DNA of 64,000 nucleotides from Paenibacillus algicola (GCF_005577435.1 NZ_CP040396.1:2670501-2734500); one strand, 5' to 3'. Counted from the first letter of the stretch, positions 18,493 through 26,868 are shown. Made by a program: numbers and translations. Notes: generated by a model from the sequence alone, not told the origin.

Positions 18493-19906
18493 GATGGCTT
18501 TCCTCCCTCTGCAAAGACAGCTGCCGGCTGACATAGCCTGCCAAGGAGGCCACGGATTGAAATGGATTCTCATTCTGCGAAGCAGCGGCCAGCTCCGATA
18601 ACGACAGACTGACCTCAAATTCTTCTTCAATACTTTGCTCCACAGCCACTAGCAAGGTAACCAGGCCTAAGGAATCCAGCTTGCCATCCCGGCCATAGAG
18701 CGGTGTTTGAAGCCCGCACTCTACGGGGATGCCTGTATTCTGATAGCGGTTCATTTCTGCACAGCTGTCCAGAATAATTCGGGTTAACGCCGGCTTGTCC
18801 AAATCTTTCGCCTCTGCATCCGTACTCCATTGCTGAAAATGACCTCGGTGCTTCAAGACCCTTCCCATTTCCTCAAACCAGCGCAGCTCATCCTCCGCCA
18901 ACTGCTGGATGGTCTGCCGCGCGGGCTGCAGCCATCCGGGACGGCGCAGACTGTGCTTGAGCTGCAGCAGCTTGTGTGCCTGCTCCCAGCTGGAAAGCAG
19001 ATGTTCATACCGTGAGGTCAGTTCTGTAAAAGGCGACCCTGCAACAGAAGCAATCTCCAGCATTAAATCGCGAAAAAAATACCGGCTCCATCTCATATCA
19101 AAGGTAAATGCCGCTGCAAGCCTCAACCCATTCTCATCATTCTCGCTTAAGCTGTGCAGCTGATTCAGCAGCTCGCGGGTGACACGCTGGCCAAAGAAAT
19201 ACGTGCGGCCCCCCTGATGGACCTCGCGGCCGGCCATAAATTCCTGCACAGTGGTTGCAGCGGTTTGCAGTAAAATGTCCAGATATCCTTGGGCATGCAG
19301 CCCTTCATCCGCTTCAATATCCAGGGTGGAATAGGTGTAGAGCTCTTCTTTCTTTTTGGCAGCTGCAAGCTCAGGGATGCATTTGTTGCCTCTCCAGAAC
19401 GCCTGAAAGTTCTCCATAGAAATACTGCCCTGATATTTTGCCGGGACAGGATCATATACGAGCAGCTCGTCTTCTTTGATTCCGTAAACAGCCAGCCAAT
19501 GATCGACCAGATACAGCCGGGACTGCGGCTGGACCAGCTTTTCAATGTAATTGGGATTCATATAGTCGTCGCAGTAAGGCAGATAATAGCTGCTGCCAGT
19601 CGCCAGAAACAGCTCCCCGCGGTCGATACAGCGCTTAATCTCGCCAAGGCCCTCTTGAAAACCGGGCAGCTCTCTGCGCGATTTCATCCTCCATACCGGC
19701 TCACCATAATTCAGCTTGTGATGATAGGTTTTGACCAGACCCTCACTGGAGCAGGAGGGCAGGCCGTACAGCCGCGAATTTGCCAGCAGACTGAGGCTGC
19801 TGTGACATCCCTGTCGCTGCAGTACCTCATGAATCAGTGGAAAATGGCAAGGATAGTAATAAGGGATCTCCATGACCGGATTAAAAGATGGTATTTGACG
19901 GTTCAT
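18482..19906 (-). CDS. BtrH-like acyltransferase fused to a C-terminal acyl carrier domain
   Basis: A 474-residue protein. The N-terminal half resembles the BtrH N-terminal family (butirosin acyltransferase, papain/C39-like). Support is an early Cys in YYPCHFPLIHEVL (Cys20), a His in YLVDHWLAVYG (His136) followed by LLVYDP, and the SMENFQAFWRG helix that follows in that family. The C-terminal about 90 residues look like an acyl carrier protein, with KLDSLGLVTLLVAVEQSIEE. Ser412 is the presumed phosphopantetheine site. The ATG at 19906 follows AAAGGGGG and lies inside the end of the esterase gene (26-base overlap). In butirosin synthesis BtrH moves an acyl group from a separate carrier to an amine. 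Here donor and enzyme would be one chain. The BtrH assignment is by pattern, not alignment. Confidence 0.68.
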   Translation of the reverse strand: MNRQIPSFNPVMEIPYYYPCHFPLIHEVLQRQGCHSSLSLLANSRLYGLPSCSSEGLVKTYHHKLNYGEPVWRMKSRRELPGFQEGLGEIKRCIDRGELFLATGSSYYLPYCDDYMNPNYIEKLVQPQSRLYLVDHWLAVYGIKEDELLVYDPVPAKYQGSISMENFQAFWRGNKCIPELAAAKKKEELYTYSTLDIEADEGLHAQGYLDILLQTAATTVQEFMAGREVHQGGRTYFFGQRVTRELLNQLHSLSENDENGLRLAAAFTFDMRWSRYFFRDLMLEIASVAGSPFTELTSRYEHLLSSWEQAHKLLQLKHSLRRPGWLQPARQTIQQLAEDELRWFEEMGRVLKHRGHFQQWSTDAEAKDLDKPALTRIILDSCAEMNRYQNTGIPVECGLQTPLYGRDGKLDSLGLVTLLVAVEQSIEEEFEVSLSLSELAAASQNENPFQSVASLAGYVSRQLSLQREESHHGV

Positions 19907-21284
19907 GCTCTGCCCCCTTTTCGATGGATGCTCTATTCATGAAGCTGTCCCATCCCGAAATTGTATAATGCAGCTTCAGATCCTGATCCGCGCGCAGTCT
20001 TCGATTGGTCATGACTTGTCCCTGCTTCCCCGTTTCAAAGCGACGGAAGCCTCGTGTAAACCGAAAATGGAAGCCTGCATTCCGTGGAACCTTGAAGCTC
20101 CCCTCATATCGGCCTTCACCGGTATAATCCAGCTTCATTCCCATCCCGCCGTAAATGCTCGCCGCAGGCTGCTCTTCAACAGGCGCCTGGGCGCTGATAT
20201 GGATGGTGACAAAGTTTGGAAGCTGAGGGATGACGGTAATTATTTTGGTGGCGGTCAGTCCCCGGGTACTGAGCGTGATCTCAGATGTCCCCGGTTTCTG
20301 TGGCTTTAGCTCACCATAAGGTCCGACCTGCAGCACTTGGGGATCTGATGAGGTATATTGCCCGTCCAGGACGCTGACGGCAAAGCCGCTGTCGTAACGA
20401 AGCACGCCGTTCATCACCGAGCCTGTCCCGTCCAAACCGATCTGGTCCCGACCATGCAGCATTAGACTTGACGGATTACCTATTCTGCCGAACATGTAAA
20501 GGAGCGGAATATGTACCCGATCTCCCCAATCTTTCTCCTGATGGGCGGCTTCTGGCTCTTCCAGATAAGCAATATCCTCCATGTACCGGCTGCCACGCTC
20601 CATACAACGGGTCACAATGCTGCGCACCTGAGAGGGAAGAAACAGGCCCTCTGCATCCCCGATATCCATCCACATGGAGACGTCCGGCTTGCTGTCTTTT
20701 TCGAGAACCAGTACCTCCTCCTCAAGAAATGGTTCCGGATCTGTATGCAGGGTCGGTTTGACAAAATACGGGGACATCATGATCAGCTTGCCGAACACGT
20801 CCGGCCGTCGCATGCCGATATGATAAGTCGATAGCCCTCCCGCCGAAGCTCCAATTAACCCTGTGTTAGATGAATCCCTTAACGTTCGATAATGGCTGTC
20901 AATATAAGGCTTGAGATCGTTAATAATAAAATCCTCATATTGAAGTCCGGAGCACCCTATATGCCCTGCTTCGCTCTCCGGCGCTTTATAGTGATAGAAC
21001 TCGTTATGCGTGAGCGGGCGCAGGTGAGCAATACCAACAATAATCAAGCCGTCTATATACCCTTGCTCCATGAGCCGGTCCGCCGCCGCATGAATATACC
21101 ATGCCTCGGTGCCAGGTGAAGCGGGCTCGAACGCTCGCTGACCAGCATGCATATACAGCACCGGATAGCGTCTGCTTCGATCATAATGATAGCCTGGCGG
21201 CAAATACACAAAAATACGCCTTTCATTGTTCAAAAGCTTCGCCTTAAAGCCGTCCAGCCTCTCAATGACTGATGATGTCGTCAA
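19881..21284 (-). CDS. Alpha/beta-hydrolase esterase (enterobactin-esterase-like) with Ig-like C-terminal part
   Basis: The N-terminal about 250 residues match the putative-esterase family that includes Fes/IroE. Support: RIFVYLPPGYHYDRSRRYP, a conserved YEDFIINDLKPYID helix, and the nucleophile elbow GASAGG with Ser147. The region after residue 290 is beta-rich (SSDPQVLQVGPYGELKPQKP) and resembles a bacterial Ig-like (Big) repeat, followed by a further beta domain. There is no signal peptide, so it is probably cytoplasmic. It starts at TTG 21284 with AGGAG 8 bases upstream. It is the first gene of the operon. Possible roles are releasing or trimming the product; the substrate is unknown. Confidence 0.8.
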   Translation of the reverse strand: MTTSSVIERLDGFKAKLLNNERRIFVYLPPGYHYDRSRRYPVLYMHAGQRAFEPASPGTEAWYIHAAADRLMEQGYIDGLIIVGIAHLRPLTHNEFYHYKAPESEAGHIGCSGLQYEDFIINDLKPYIDSHYRTLRDSSNTGLIGASAGGLSTYHIGMRRPDVFGKLIMMSPYFVKPTLHTDPEPFLEEEVLVLEKDSKPDVSMWMDIGDAEGLFLPSQVRSIVTRCMERGSRYMEDIAYLEEPEAAHQEKDWGDRVHIPLLYMFGRIGNPSSLMLHGRDQIGLDGTGSVMNGVLRYDSGFAVSVLDGQYTSSDPQVLQVGPYGELKPQKPGTSEITLSTRGLTATKIITVIPQLPNFVTIHISAQAPVEEQPAASIYGGMGMKLDYTGEGRYEGSFKVPRNAGFHFRFTRGFRRFETGKQGQVMTNRRLRADQDLKLHYTISGWDSFMNRASIEKGAEHEPSNTIF

Positions 21285-21324
21285 TGGTCACTCTCCTTTT
21301 CTCGTTGAGGAACCTCCATTAGTT

Positions 21325-21334
21325 CAAACGTTTG
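21325..21334. promoter_or_regulatory. Candidate LacI-family-type operator upstream of the biosynthetic operon
   Basis: A perfect 10-base palindrome CAAACGTTTG with a central CG lies 40 bases upstream of the esterase start. LacI-family regulators, including CcpA, bind palindromes with this CG core, but the flanks do not fit the full cre consensus. No regulator gene is adjacent. Confidence 0.35.
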
Positions 21335-21481
21335 CGCAAAATGGAAGCCGTGTCTGTGATGATTGTGGTCCGGCGCCTCCTTTCATGTCAGGCTACTTAC
21401 TGACTGCTTACTCTAAGCAAGCGAATTCGGCTCACGTTCTTGGATTCACTCCTCCTTGGGGCTTCAGGAAGAGAAATTAAA

Positions 21482-21514
21482 ACAACCCCGCCTCTGTGAA
21501 AGAGACGGGGTTGT
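21482..21514 (-). terminator. Terminator after yraN
   Basis: ACAACCCCG pairs with CGGGGTTGT. On the minus strand it is followed by TTTTAATTT. It isolates the biosynthetic operon from the ylq/yraN transcript. The rest of the 21285-21661 gap shows no convincing gene. Confidence 0.75.
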
Positions 21515-21661
21515 ACCAGGCACCTGATGTGCTATGGTAAACATGGCCCTCAGATTGTTGCTTGCTTAAGGTCTATTCTAAATCCTGGAAAAGGTTTTTG
21601 TAAACCATTTTTATACGGAGGATGAAAAAAAATCTATCCTACATCTGACGACAGACTGGAA

Positions 21662-22054
21662 TTAAAAAGCATCCTGGATATGCTCCAGCGACTCTGTGCT
21701 CAAATCAGGCAGAAGCGATACAGCAATAACATCAAAGCGTGTCTGTGCCGGATTGACGCCTTTATAGTGCAGGTAATAGCCGGCAATGGCGCGAACCTGC
21801 TGCATTTTTCGAATATTGACAGATTCTGCTGGGGTGCCGAAGATCCCTTTGCTGCTGCGGCTTCGAACCTCCACAAACACCAGGGTATCTCCTTTCGGGG
21901 AGGATACGATCAGATCCAGTTCCCCATAACGGCAGCGCCAGTTTCGCTCGCGGATTGTATAGCCTAGTGTGTGTAAATACCATGCTGCGGCCTGCTCTGC
22001 GGCTGCTCCTTTTTGCTGCCTGGTGGCTTTGACAGGCTCTCCATTAGGATTCAT
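21662..22054 (-). CDS. yraN: YraN-family (UPF0102) endonuclease-like protein
   Basis: A small protein of the restriction-endonuclease-like fold. The family motif is visible: RNWRCRYGELDLIVSS (Glu and Asp of the catalytic core) followed by LVFVEVRSRSSKG (E-x-K-like core). The start is ATG 22054 (MNPNGEPVK), behind GGGAGGGG, overlapping the previous gene by 11 bases. It is 130 residues. The biological role of the family is unsettled; a link to DNA processing or recombination has been proposed. Confidence 0.9.
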   Translation of the reverse strand: MNPNGEPVKATRQQKGAAAEQAAAWYLHTLGYTIRERNWRCRYGELDLIVSSPKGDTLVFVEVRSRSSKGIFGTPAESVNIRKMQQVRAIAGYYLHYKGVNPAQTRFDVIAVSLLPDLSTESLEHIQDAF

Positions 22055-22352
22055 GGATTCGCCCCTCCCTGGCTTTAGTCTCCGCCCGGTACACATAGGT
22101 CAGCACCTCGGCAACCAGCTGGTACAGCTCTGGAGGAATTTGCTGATCCAGATCCAGCTTGGAGAGTACCTCTACCAAGGCTGCGTCCTCCTGCACCGGG
22201 ACGCCATGCTCTCTGGCCCGTTCCAGAATTGTATCGGCCAGCTTTCCCTGTCCTTTGGCAGTGACGACTGGCGCTTCACTGTCACCTGGACTGTATTTTA
22301 AAGCTACGGCTTTTTTGAGCGATGCGGGAGCTTCTGAGGAGAGGTCCTTCAT
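22044..22352 (-). CDS. FlhB C-terminal-domain-like protein (YlqH)
   Basis: A 102-residue protein similar to the cytoplasmic C-terminal domain of the flagellar export switch FlhB. The features are AVALKYSPGDSEAPVVTAKG, then LADTILERAREHGVPVQED and the YQLVAEVLTYVY helix. In FlhB the corresponding loop is the autocleaved NPTH; here it is replaced by SPGD, so self-cleavage is not expected. It follows ylqG with a 4-base overlap, as in Bacillus. Its role is unknown, possibly in flagellar export. Confidence 0.85.
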   Translation of the reverse strand: MKDLSSEAPASLKKAVALKYSPGDSEAPVVTAKGQGKLADTILERAREHGVPVQEDAALVEVLSKLDLDQQIPPELYQLVAEVLTYVYRAETKAREGRIHES

Positions 22353-24421
22353 ATTTTCAGATCCACTCCTTTGTAAATATCCGGTGTATATTCATCTGCA
22401 ACACGGCTCTGAGATTTGTCTGAAGCCGGAGTAATTTCCGGAAATGGAGTCGTTTTCATGCTCAGCAGCTGATATCCGATGTCTTCAACCGACTGTGCCA
22501 GCTCCTGACGCCCGGATTGGAACAGCTCCTCCGCCCAAGGCTCATTATTTTTCATCTGGATACTCACGATATTGTCTACGACCTGCACGTCAATCACAGT
22601 GTGTCCCAGTGTGTTCATGTTCAGATCAAACCATAGCCGGCAATTATGATGATCCAGCTCGCCCTTGCGGCCCCGCCTCGACTGCACATGGACGGCTGCA
22701 GTCTGCTCACCGTCCGGACCATGAAGAGGAATGAACATTGTGATCTGGGCAAAAGGCGCCGTGCGATCTGTATTCAGCAATAGCTGCTGGCCGGTCAAAT
22801 GCTGCAATAACTGCTGTGCTGCTTCCTTGAATGCCGGCGGCAAATCCGCTGCCGAGAGCTGCAGCAGCAGCCCCTTTACCGTCTCCTGGATTTCGCTTCC
22901 AGGCTGTGTACCGGCTCCGGTGAGGACGGGAGGCATCAGCGGCGAACTGGGCGCGGCGCCCGCGGCGGCGCTTGGCGCGGCGCCTCCTGCGGCGCTTGGC
23001 GCGGCGCCCGCGGCGGCGCTTGGCGCAGCGCCTCCTGCGGCGCTTGGCGCGGCGCCTCCTGCGGCGCTTGGCGCAGCGCCCGCTGCGGCGCTTGGCGCGG
23101 CGCTCGCGGCGGCGCTTGACGCGGCGCTCGCGGCGGCGCTTGACGCGGCGCTCGCGGCGGCGCTTGGCGCGGCGGCGCTTGGCGCGGCGGCGCTTGGCGC
23201 GGCGGCGCTTGGCGCAGCGCCCGCGGCGGCGCTTGGCGCGGCGCTCGCTGCGGCGCTTGGCGCAGCGCCCGCTGCGGCGCTTGGCGCGGCGCCCGCTGCG
23301 GCGCTTGGCGCCGCTTGCGCGGGCGCGCTGCCGCCGCGCAGCACTTGCTGCTCGTGCTCTGCACCGAGCAGCTTTAAGAGCCGCCCCACCCACGGCTCTG
23401 CCGTGAGGGTGGAGGGCGCTGGGCCCGGCGCGGCAGTGCCGCCGGCCGTAGGTCCCTGCTGCGCATGCTCGCTGCGCAGCTCCTGAAGCAGGCCCTGCAG
23501 CTTTGCCAGCAGGGCCGCTGCCGCATTCCCACCAGCCACCGCTCCCGCTTGCGCACTGCCACCAGCCACCGCTCCCGCTTGCGCACTGCCGCCAGTCACC
23601 GCTCCCGCTGCCGCATTCCCGCCAGCCACCGCTCCCGTCAGCACATTCCCACCAGTCACCGCTCCCGCTGGCGCATTCCCGCCAGCCACCGCTCCCGTCA
23701 GCGCATTCCCCCCAGCCATCGCTCCCGCCGTCGCACTACCGCCAGACACCTGTCCCGTCAGCGCACTACCGCCAGCCACCGCTCCTGTCGTTGCACTGCC
23801 ACCAGCCGCCCCTGCCTGCTGCTGAAGCTGATTTACAGCCGTCCTCAGCTGCTGCTCCACGTCCTGAAGCAGCTGGTGCAGCGGAGGGCCGAACACAGCC
23901 TGATGCAGGCTTATTACGCTTTCCCGGGTTACGGGTAAGCCGCGCTGTAGAGCGATCGCAGCCGACTCAGCCCATTCTGCGGCCGGAAGCTGTATCGGCC
24001 TGAGCGCCAAGGCTTCCTTCAGTACCGTAACATTCTCCTTATTCAAGGTTACTCCCGCATGCTGAATGCTGCGCAGAATTTCACGCACCTCTGGCGTATC
24101 CGGCAGACCCGCCTGCCGCAGTAAATCTGCTATGGAGGCTGTGGTCAGGGCTGCTCCCTGACCTGTAAACGGCTTCAGCACGATGGCACCGTCTGCGCCT
24201 GGCTGCTGTACCTGCAGCATCGCTGATTCTCCCGGACGCAAATTAGCCTCCAGACGGGCTTTGACATGCACCCCTTGAATTTGCACGACCGCTTCCTGGC
24301 TATCCTCTGAAACATGAACAATCAAGCCTCTGACAACCTGGCCGGGCTTCATCTCCAAGGCTTTGGCATCTCCCGGCTTTTGCTCTCCGAGCAGTCCGCG
24401 AATTAAAGATCCGATGTTCAC
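22349..24421 (-). CDS. YlqG/FliK-like protein with long Ala-rich repeat region
   Basis: The 690-residue protein starts at GTG 24421 (VNIGSLIRGLLG), 8 bases after GGAGG. The N-terminal about 205 residues are ordinary globular sequence (MKPGQVVRGLIVHVSED). The middle holds ten copies of a decapeptide of the type GGNALTGAVA, then after a spacer a long PSAAAGAA tract. The C-terminus (LWFDLNMNTLGHTVIDVQVV, then QELAQSVEDIGYQL) resembles the hook-length control domain of FliK. Its neighbour is an FlhB-like protein, the partner of FliK in flagella, so a FliK-like role is attractive but unproven. The repeats are the variable part. Confidence 0.75.
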   Translation of the reverse strand: MNIGSLIRGLLGEQKPGDAKALEMKPGQVVRGLIVHVSEDSQEAVVQIQGVHVKARLEANLRPGESAMLQVQQPGADGAIVLKPFTGQGAALTTASIADLLRQAGLPDTPEVREILRSIQHAGVTLNKENVTVLKEALALRPIQLPAAEWAESAAIALQRGLPVTRESVISLHQAVFGPPLHQLLQDVEQQLRTAVNQLQQQAGAAGGSATTGAVAGGSALTGQVSGGSATAGAMAGGNALTGAVAGGNAPAGAVTGGNVLTGAVAGGNAAAGAVTGGSAQAGAVAGGSAQAGAVAGGNAAAALLAKLQGLLQELRSEHAQQGPTAGGTAAPGPAPSTLTAEPWVGRLLKLLGAEHEQQVLRGGSAPAQAAPSAAAGAAPSAAAGAAPSAAASAAPSAAAGAAPSAAAPSAAAPSAAAPSAAASAASSAAASAASSAAASAAPSAAAGAAPSAAGGAAPSAAGGAAPSAAAGAAPSAAGGAAPSAAAGAAPSSPLMPPVLTGAGTQPGSEIQETVKGLLLQLSAADLPPAFKEAAQQLLQHLTGQQLLLNTDRTAPFAQITMFIPLHGPDGEQTAAVHVQSRRGRKGELDHHNCRLWFDLNMNTLGHTVIDVQVVDNIVSIQMKNNEPWAEELFQSGRQELAQSVEDIGYQLLSMKTTPFPEITPASDKSQSRVADEYTPDIYKGVDLKI
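22935..23325 (-). repeat. GC-rich Ala/Pro/Ser codon repeat tract inside the YlqG-like gene
   Basis: A low-complexity coding repeat with units such as GCGGCGCTTGGCGCGGCGC. It encodes PSAAAGAA, PSAAGGAA, PSAAASAA and, in the middle, the short unit PSAA-A repeated in tandem. GC content is far above the surroundings. Copy number is likely to vary between strains. Confidence 0.9.
23518..23803 (-). repeat. 30-base tandem repeat encoding a GG(S/N)A-x-x-GAVA decapeptide
   Basis: About 9.5 copies of a 30-base unit, each encoding ten residues such as GGSAQAGAVA or GGNALTGAVA. Two adjacent copies (near 23,548-23,607) are nearly identical in DNA, showing recent duplication. The reading frame is kept throughout. 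Confidence 0.92.
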
Positions 24422-24465
24422 GCCCCAAACCTCCAAACATTTCGTTTACCTATATATCGGCAGCA

Positions 24466-24493
24466 GCCTCCCTTTTGGAAAGGGCTGCTGCCG
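24466..24493. other. Strong hairpin between rnhB and the YlqG-like gene
   Basis: GGCAGCAGCC pairs with GGCTGCTGCC on both strands, with an inner CTTTTGGAAAG loop. Neither side has a T tract, so it is more likely an RNA-processing or stability hairpin than a terminator. Confidence 0.45.
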
Positions 24494-24496
24494 TCT

Positions 24497-25147
24497 TCAG
24501 AATAAGGCCAGCTGCTCCGCTTCTATGTTTTTCAAAAAGCTTCGCCGATGCATTGCCGTCGGTCCGTGCAGCAAGATTTGCTCCCGGTGCTGCTTCGTGG
24601 CATAGCCTTTGTGAACAGCAATGCCATATTCCGGATAAGCCTGCTCCCATTCCTGCTCACAGAGCCGGTCCCGGATTACCTTCGCTACAATGGAAGCTGC
24701 CGCTATAGACTGGCTGCGGGCGTCGCCTTTGACGATCGCCAGCTGCGGGATGCGGCTGTCAACATGCTCTGCATCTACGAGCAGAAACTGAGGCTGCACC
24801 TGCAGTGCATCCAGAGCCAGCTTCATCGCTTCTCTTGCCGCCTGCTTGATATTGATCTCATCAATCCTCGCCGCATCCACGCGTCCCACACCGACTGCCA
24901 GAGCCTCCTCCATAATTTGCTCGTAAAGCACCTCTCTTTTTTTGGCAGTCAGCTTCTTCGAATCGTTGATCCCTTCCATGAGCAGTCCTTGTGGAAGAAT
25001 CACCGCCGCCGCAACGACGTCTCCGAATAAGCAGCCGCGCCCTACCTCATCAATGCCTGCTATATGTACATAACGATCTCCGTATTCTTTTTCATAGGCC
25101 AGCAGATCAACTGCTTCACCTTTGCTGTTTTCCGCTCTTTTTTTCAT
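24497..25147 (-). CDS. rnhB: Ribonuclease HII
   Basis: RnhB cuts RNA-DNA hybrids and misincorporated ribonucleotides. The signature IAGIDEVGRGCLFGDVVAAAV carries the Asp-Glu of the metal site, LLVDAEHVD the next acid, and GDARSQSIAAASIVAKVIRD the conserved lysine/serine segment. Length is 216 residues. It sits between rbgA and ylqG as in Bacillus. Confidence 0.96.
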   Translation of the reverse strand: MKKRAENSKGEAVDLLAYEKEYGDRYVHIAGIDEVGRGCLFGDVVAAAVILPQGLLMEGINDSKKLTAKKREVLYEQIMEEALAVGVGRVDAARIDEINIKQAAREAMKLALDALQVQPQFLLVDAEHVDSRIPQLAIVKGDARSQSIAAASIVAKVIRDRLCEQEWEQAYPEYGIAVHKGYATKQHREQILLHGPTAMHRRSFLKNIEAEQLALF

Positions 25148-25296
25148 TCTTGAACGCCTACTCTCTCAAGCTTTTCTAATCTAGCGCCTTCATGCGGGCT
25201 ACTTACTAGCTTAACACAGGTTTGCATCTATTTTAACGGAAAGGTTCTACTACCTTCTGACAATGAGACGAGAGCATAAGGGTGCACAACAAAACA

Positions 25297-25325
25297 GCCG
25301 CCACCTCGCGAAGCAAGGCAGCGGC
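25297..25325 (-). terminator. Terminator after rbgA
   Basis: On the minus strand GCCGC-x2-CCT pairs with AGG-x2-GCGGC (loop TGCTTCGCG), followed by TGTTTTGTTG. It lies 18 bases beyond the rbgA stop. The rest of the 25148-25342 gap has no gene. Confidence 0.6.
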
Positions 25326-25342
25326 CATATTTCAGCATTCTA

Positions 25343-26209
25343 TTAATAAGGGGCTTCCATCGAGAAGCGTCCCATCTTGCCTGCCCGCAGCTCTCTCAAA
25401 AAGAGGCTGGAGGCTTTCTCCAGATCCACTCGGCCGCCGCTGACAATGCAGCCCCGTTTGCGTCCGATATCTTCCATTACGGTCACGATTTGATCGCCAT
25501 CCTCGAAATCCTCCGGACGGCGCTTCAGATCAAAACGTTCACTCATCGGTTCCCAGTAATATCTGGAGAAGTATTTCACCGCAAAAAACGCGATATCTTC
25601 CACATTTAATATTTCTTCCTTAATCGCTCCGGTCACGGCCAGCCGATATCCAACGTTCTGATCCTCAAACTTCGGCCACAGAATACCCGGGGTATCCAGC
25701 AGCTCCATTTCTCCGCCGGTCACCTTGATCCATTGCTGTCCTTTTGTCACACCTGGCCGGTCACCCGTCAAGGCGATACTGCGCCCTGCAAGACGATTAA
25801 TCAGTGTAGACTTGCCTACGTTCGGAATGCCTACAATAAGCACCCGCATGGCCCGGGGAATCATACCCTTGGCAATCTGCCGGTCAATCTTCTCTTTCAA
25901 GAGAAGCTTCACCTGACCCGGGATGTCCTTGACCCCGGTTCCGGTAGCTGCATAAATCGGGAATGCCGGAGTTCCGGCTTCCTTGAAATACTGAATCCAC
26001 TGCCGGGTCACTTCCGGATCCGCCAGATCGGCTTTATTCATTAGAATCAGCCGCGGCTTTCCTTGTAAAATATCATCGATCATCGGGTTTCGACTGGACA
26101 AGGGCAATCTAGCGTCGATCAATTCAATAACACAATCAATCAGCTTGAGCTTCTCCTCGATTTGGCGCCGTGCCTTGGTCATATGTCCCGGAAACCATTG
26201 AATCGCCAT
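25343..26209 (-). CDS. rbgA: Ribosome biogenesis GTPase RbgA (YlqF)
   Basis: RbgA is a circularly permuted GTPase needed for late 50S assembly (uL16 incorporation). Motif order G4-G5-G1-G2-G3 is visible: LMNKADL comes before the Walker [15 protein letters not shown], and [10 protein letters not shown] follows. It begins [20 protein letters not shown], the conserved N-terminus. Length is 288 residues. It follows lepB and rplS. Confidence 0.97.
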   Translation of the reverse strand: MAIQWFPGHMTKARRQIEEKLKLIDCVIELIDARLPLSSRNPMIDDILQGKPRLILMNKADLADPEVTRQWIQYFKEAGTPAFPIYAATGTGVKDIPGQVKLLLKEKIDRQIAKGMIPRAMRVLIVGIPNVGKSTLINRLAGRSIALTGDRPGVTKGQQWIKVTGGEMELLDTPGILWPKFEDQNVGYRLAVTGAIKEEILNVEDIAFFAVKYFSRYYWEPMSERFDLKRRPEDFEDGDQIVTVMEDIGRKRGCIVSGGRVDLEKASSLFLRELRAGKMGRFSMEAPY

Positions 26210-26256
26210 GCTGTGACCACCTCACAATCCTGCTGCTTTAGGAGTACTATACCCCT

Positions 26257-26868
26257 CTATTGGCTAATAAATCCGATGTCCTTCAGCGGCCAGAAAATAA
26301 CATCAGCTCGTCCGACGATATCCCCCAGCGGTACAAAGCCGATCATACGGCTGTCCGTGCTGTTCGAGCGGTTATCGCCAAGAACAAAAACGTGCCCTTC
26401 CGGCACTGTATCTTCAGAAACATATTCATTCGGGAAATTCGTCACTGGATTGTACAGCCGTCCTTCAGCATTTGCTGCATCGACCGCTTCCTGGATGTAG
26501 CTTTCCTCCACAGGCTTTCCGTTTACAAGCACTTGGTCGCCTTCCACCTTCACCGTATCTCCCGCCACCGCAATCACTCGCTTGATAAAGTCTCTGCCCT
26601 CGGATGGAACATGAAAGACGATGACCTCACCACGCTCCGGCTTGCGTATATCGTACAAAATCTCGTTGACTATCAGCTTTTGATTGGAGACAAAGGTGGG
26701 CTCCATGGACGGCCCCTGCACCACAAAGGGTTTAAAAAGCAGCCAGCGAATGAGAACCACCAGAATCAACGCAATGAGAAGGGCCTTGATCCATTCCAGC
26801 AGCTCATTCTTGGCCTTCGGCTTGCCAGCTTGATGGGAGCTGACAGCATCCTGATTGGATTCCTGCAT
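26257..26868 (-). CDS. lepB: Signal peptidase I
   Basis: Membrane-bound leader peptidase that cleaves Sec and Tat signal peptides. An N-terminal transmembrane helix at about residues 26-44 is followed by the catalytic Ser54 in GPSMEPTF, the general-base Lys96 in DFIKRVIAVAGDTV, and the C-terminal GDNRSNSTDSRMIG box. Length is 203 residues. It lies between rplS and rbgA. Confidence 0.96.
   Translation of the reverse strand: MQESNQDAVSSHQAGKPKAKNELLEWIKALLIALILVVLIRWLLFKPFVVQGPSMEPTFVSNQKLIVNEILYDIRKPERGEVIVFHVPSEGRDFIKRVIAVAGDTVKVEGDQVLVNGKPVEESYIQEAVDAANAEGRLYNPVTNFPNEYVSEDTVPEGHVFVLGDNRSNSTDSRMIGFVPLGDIVGRADVIFWPLKDIGFISQ

Noticed and set aside
21226..21480. Plus-strand ORF of 84 codons in the operon upstream region
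   Set aside because: No ribosome site, overlaps the esterase 5' end and its control region, low-quality composition.
22707..23393. Arg-rich and Ala-rich ORFs in other frames of the YlqG-like repeat region
   Set aside because: Artifacts of the GC-rich repeat; only the YlqG frame has unique conserved ends and a ribosome site.
23518..23803. Tandem 30-base repeats considered as CRISPR
   Set aside because: No unique spacers between units, repeats are directly adjacent and keep a reading frame; no cas genes.
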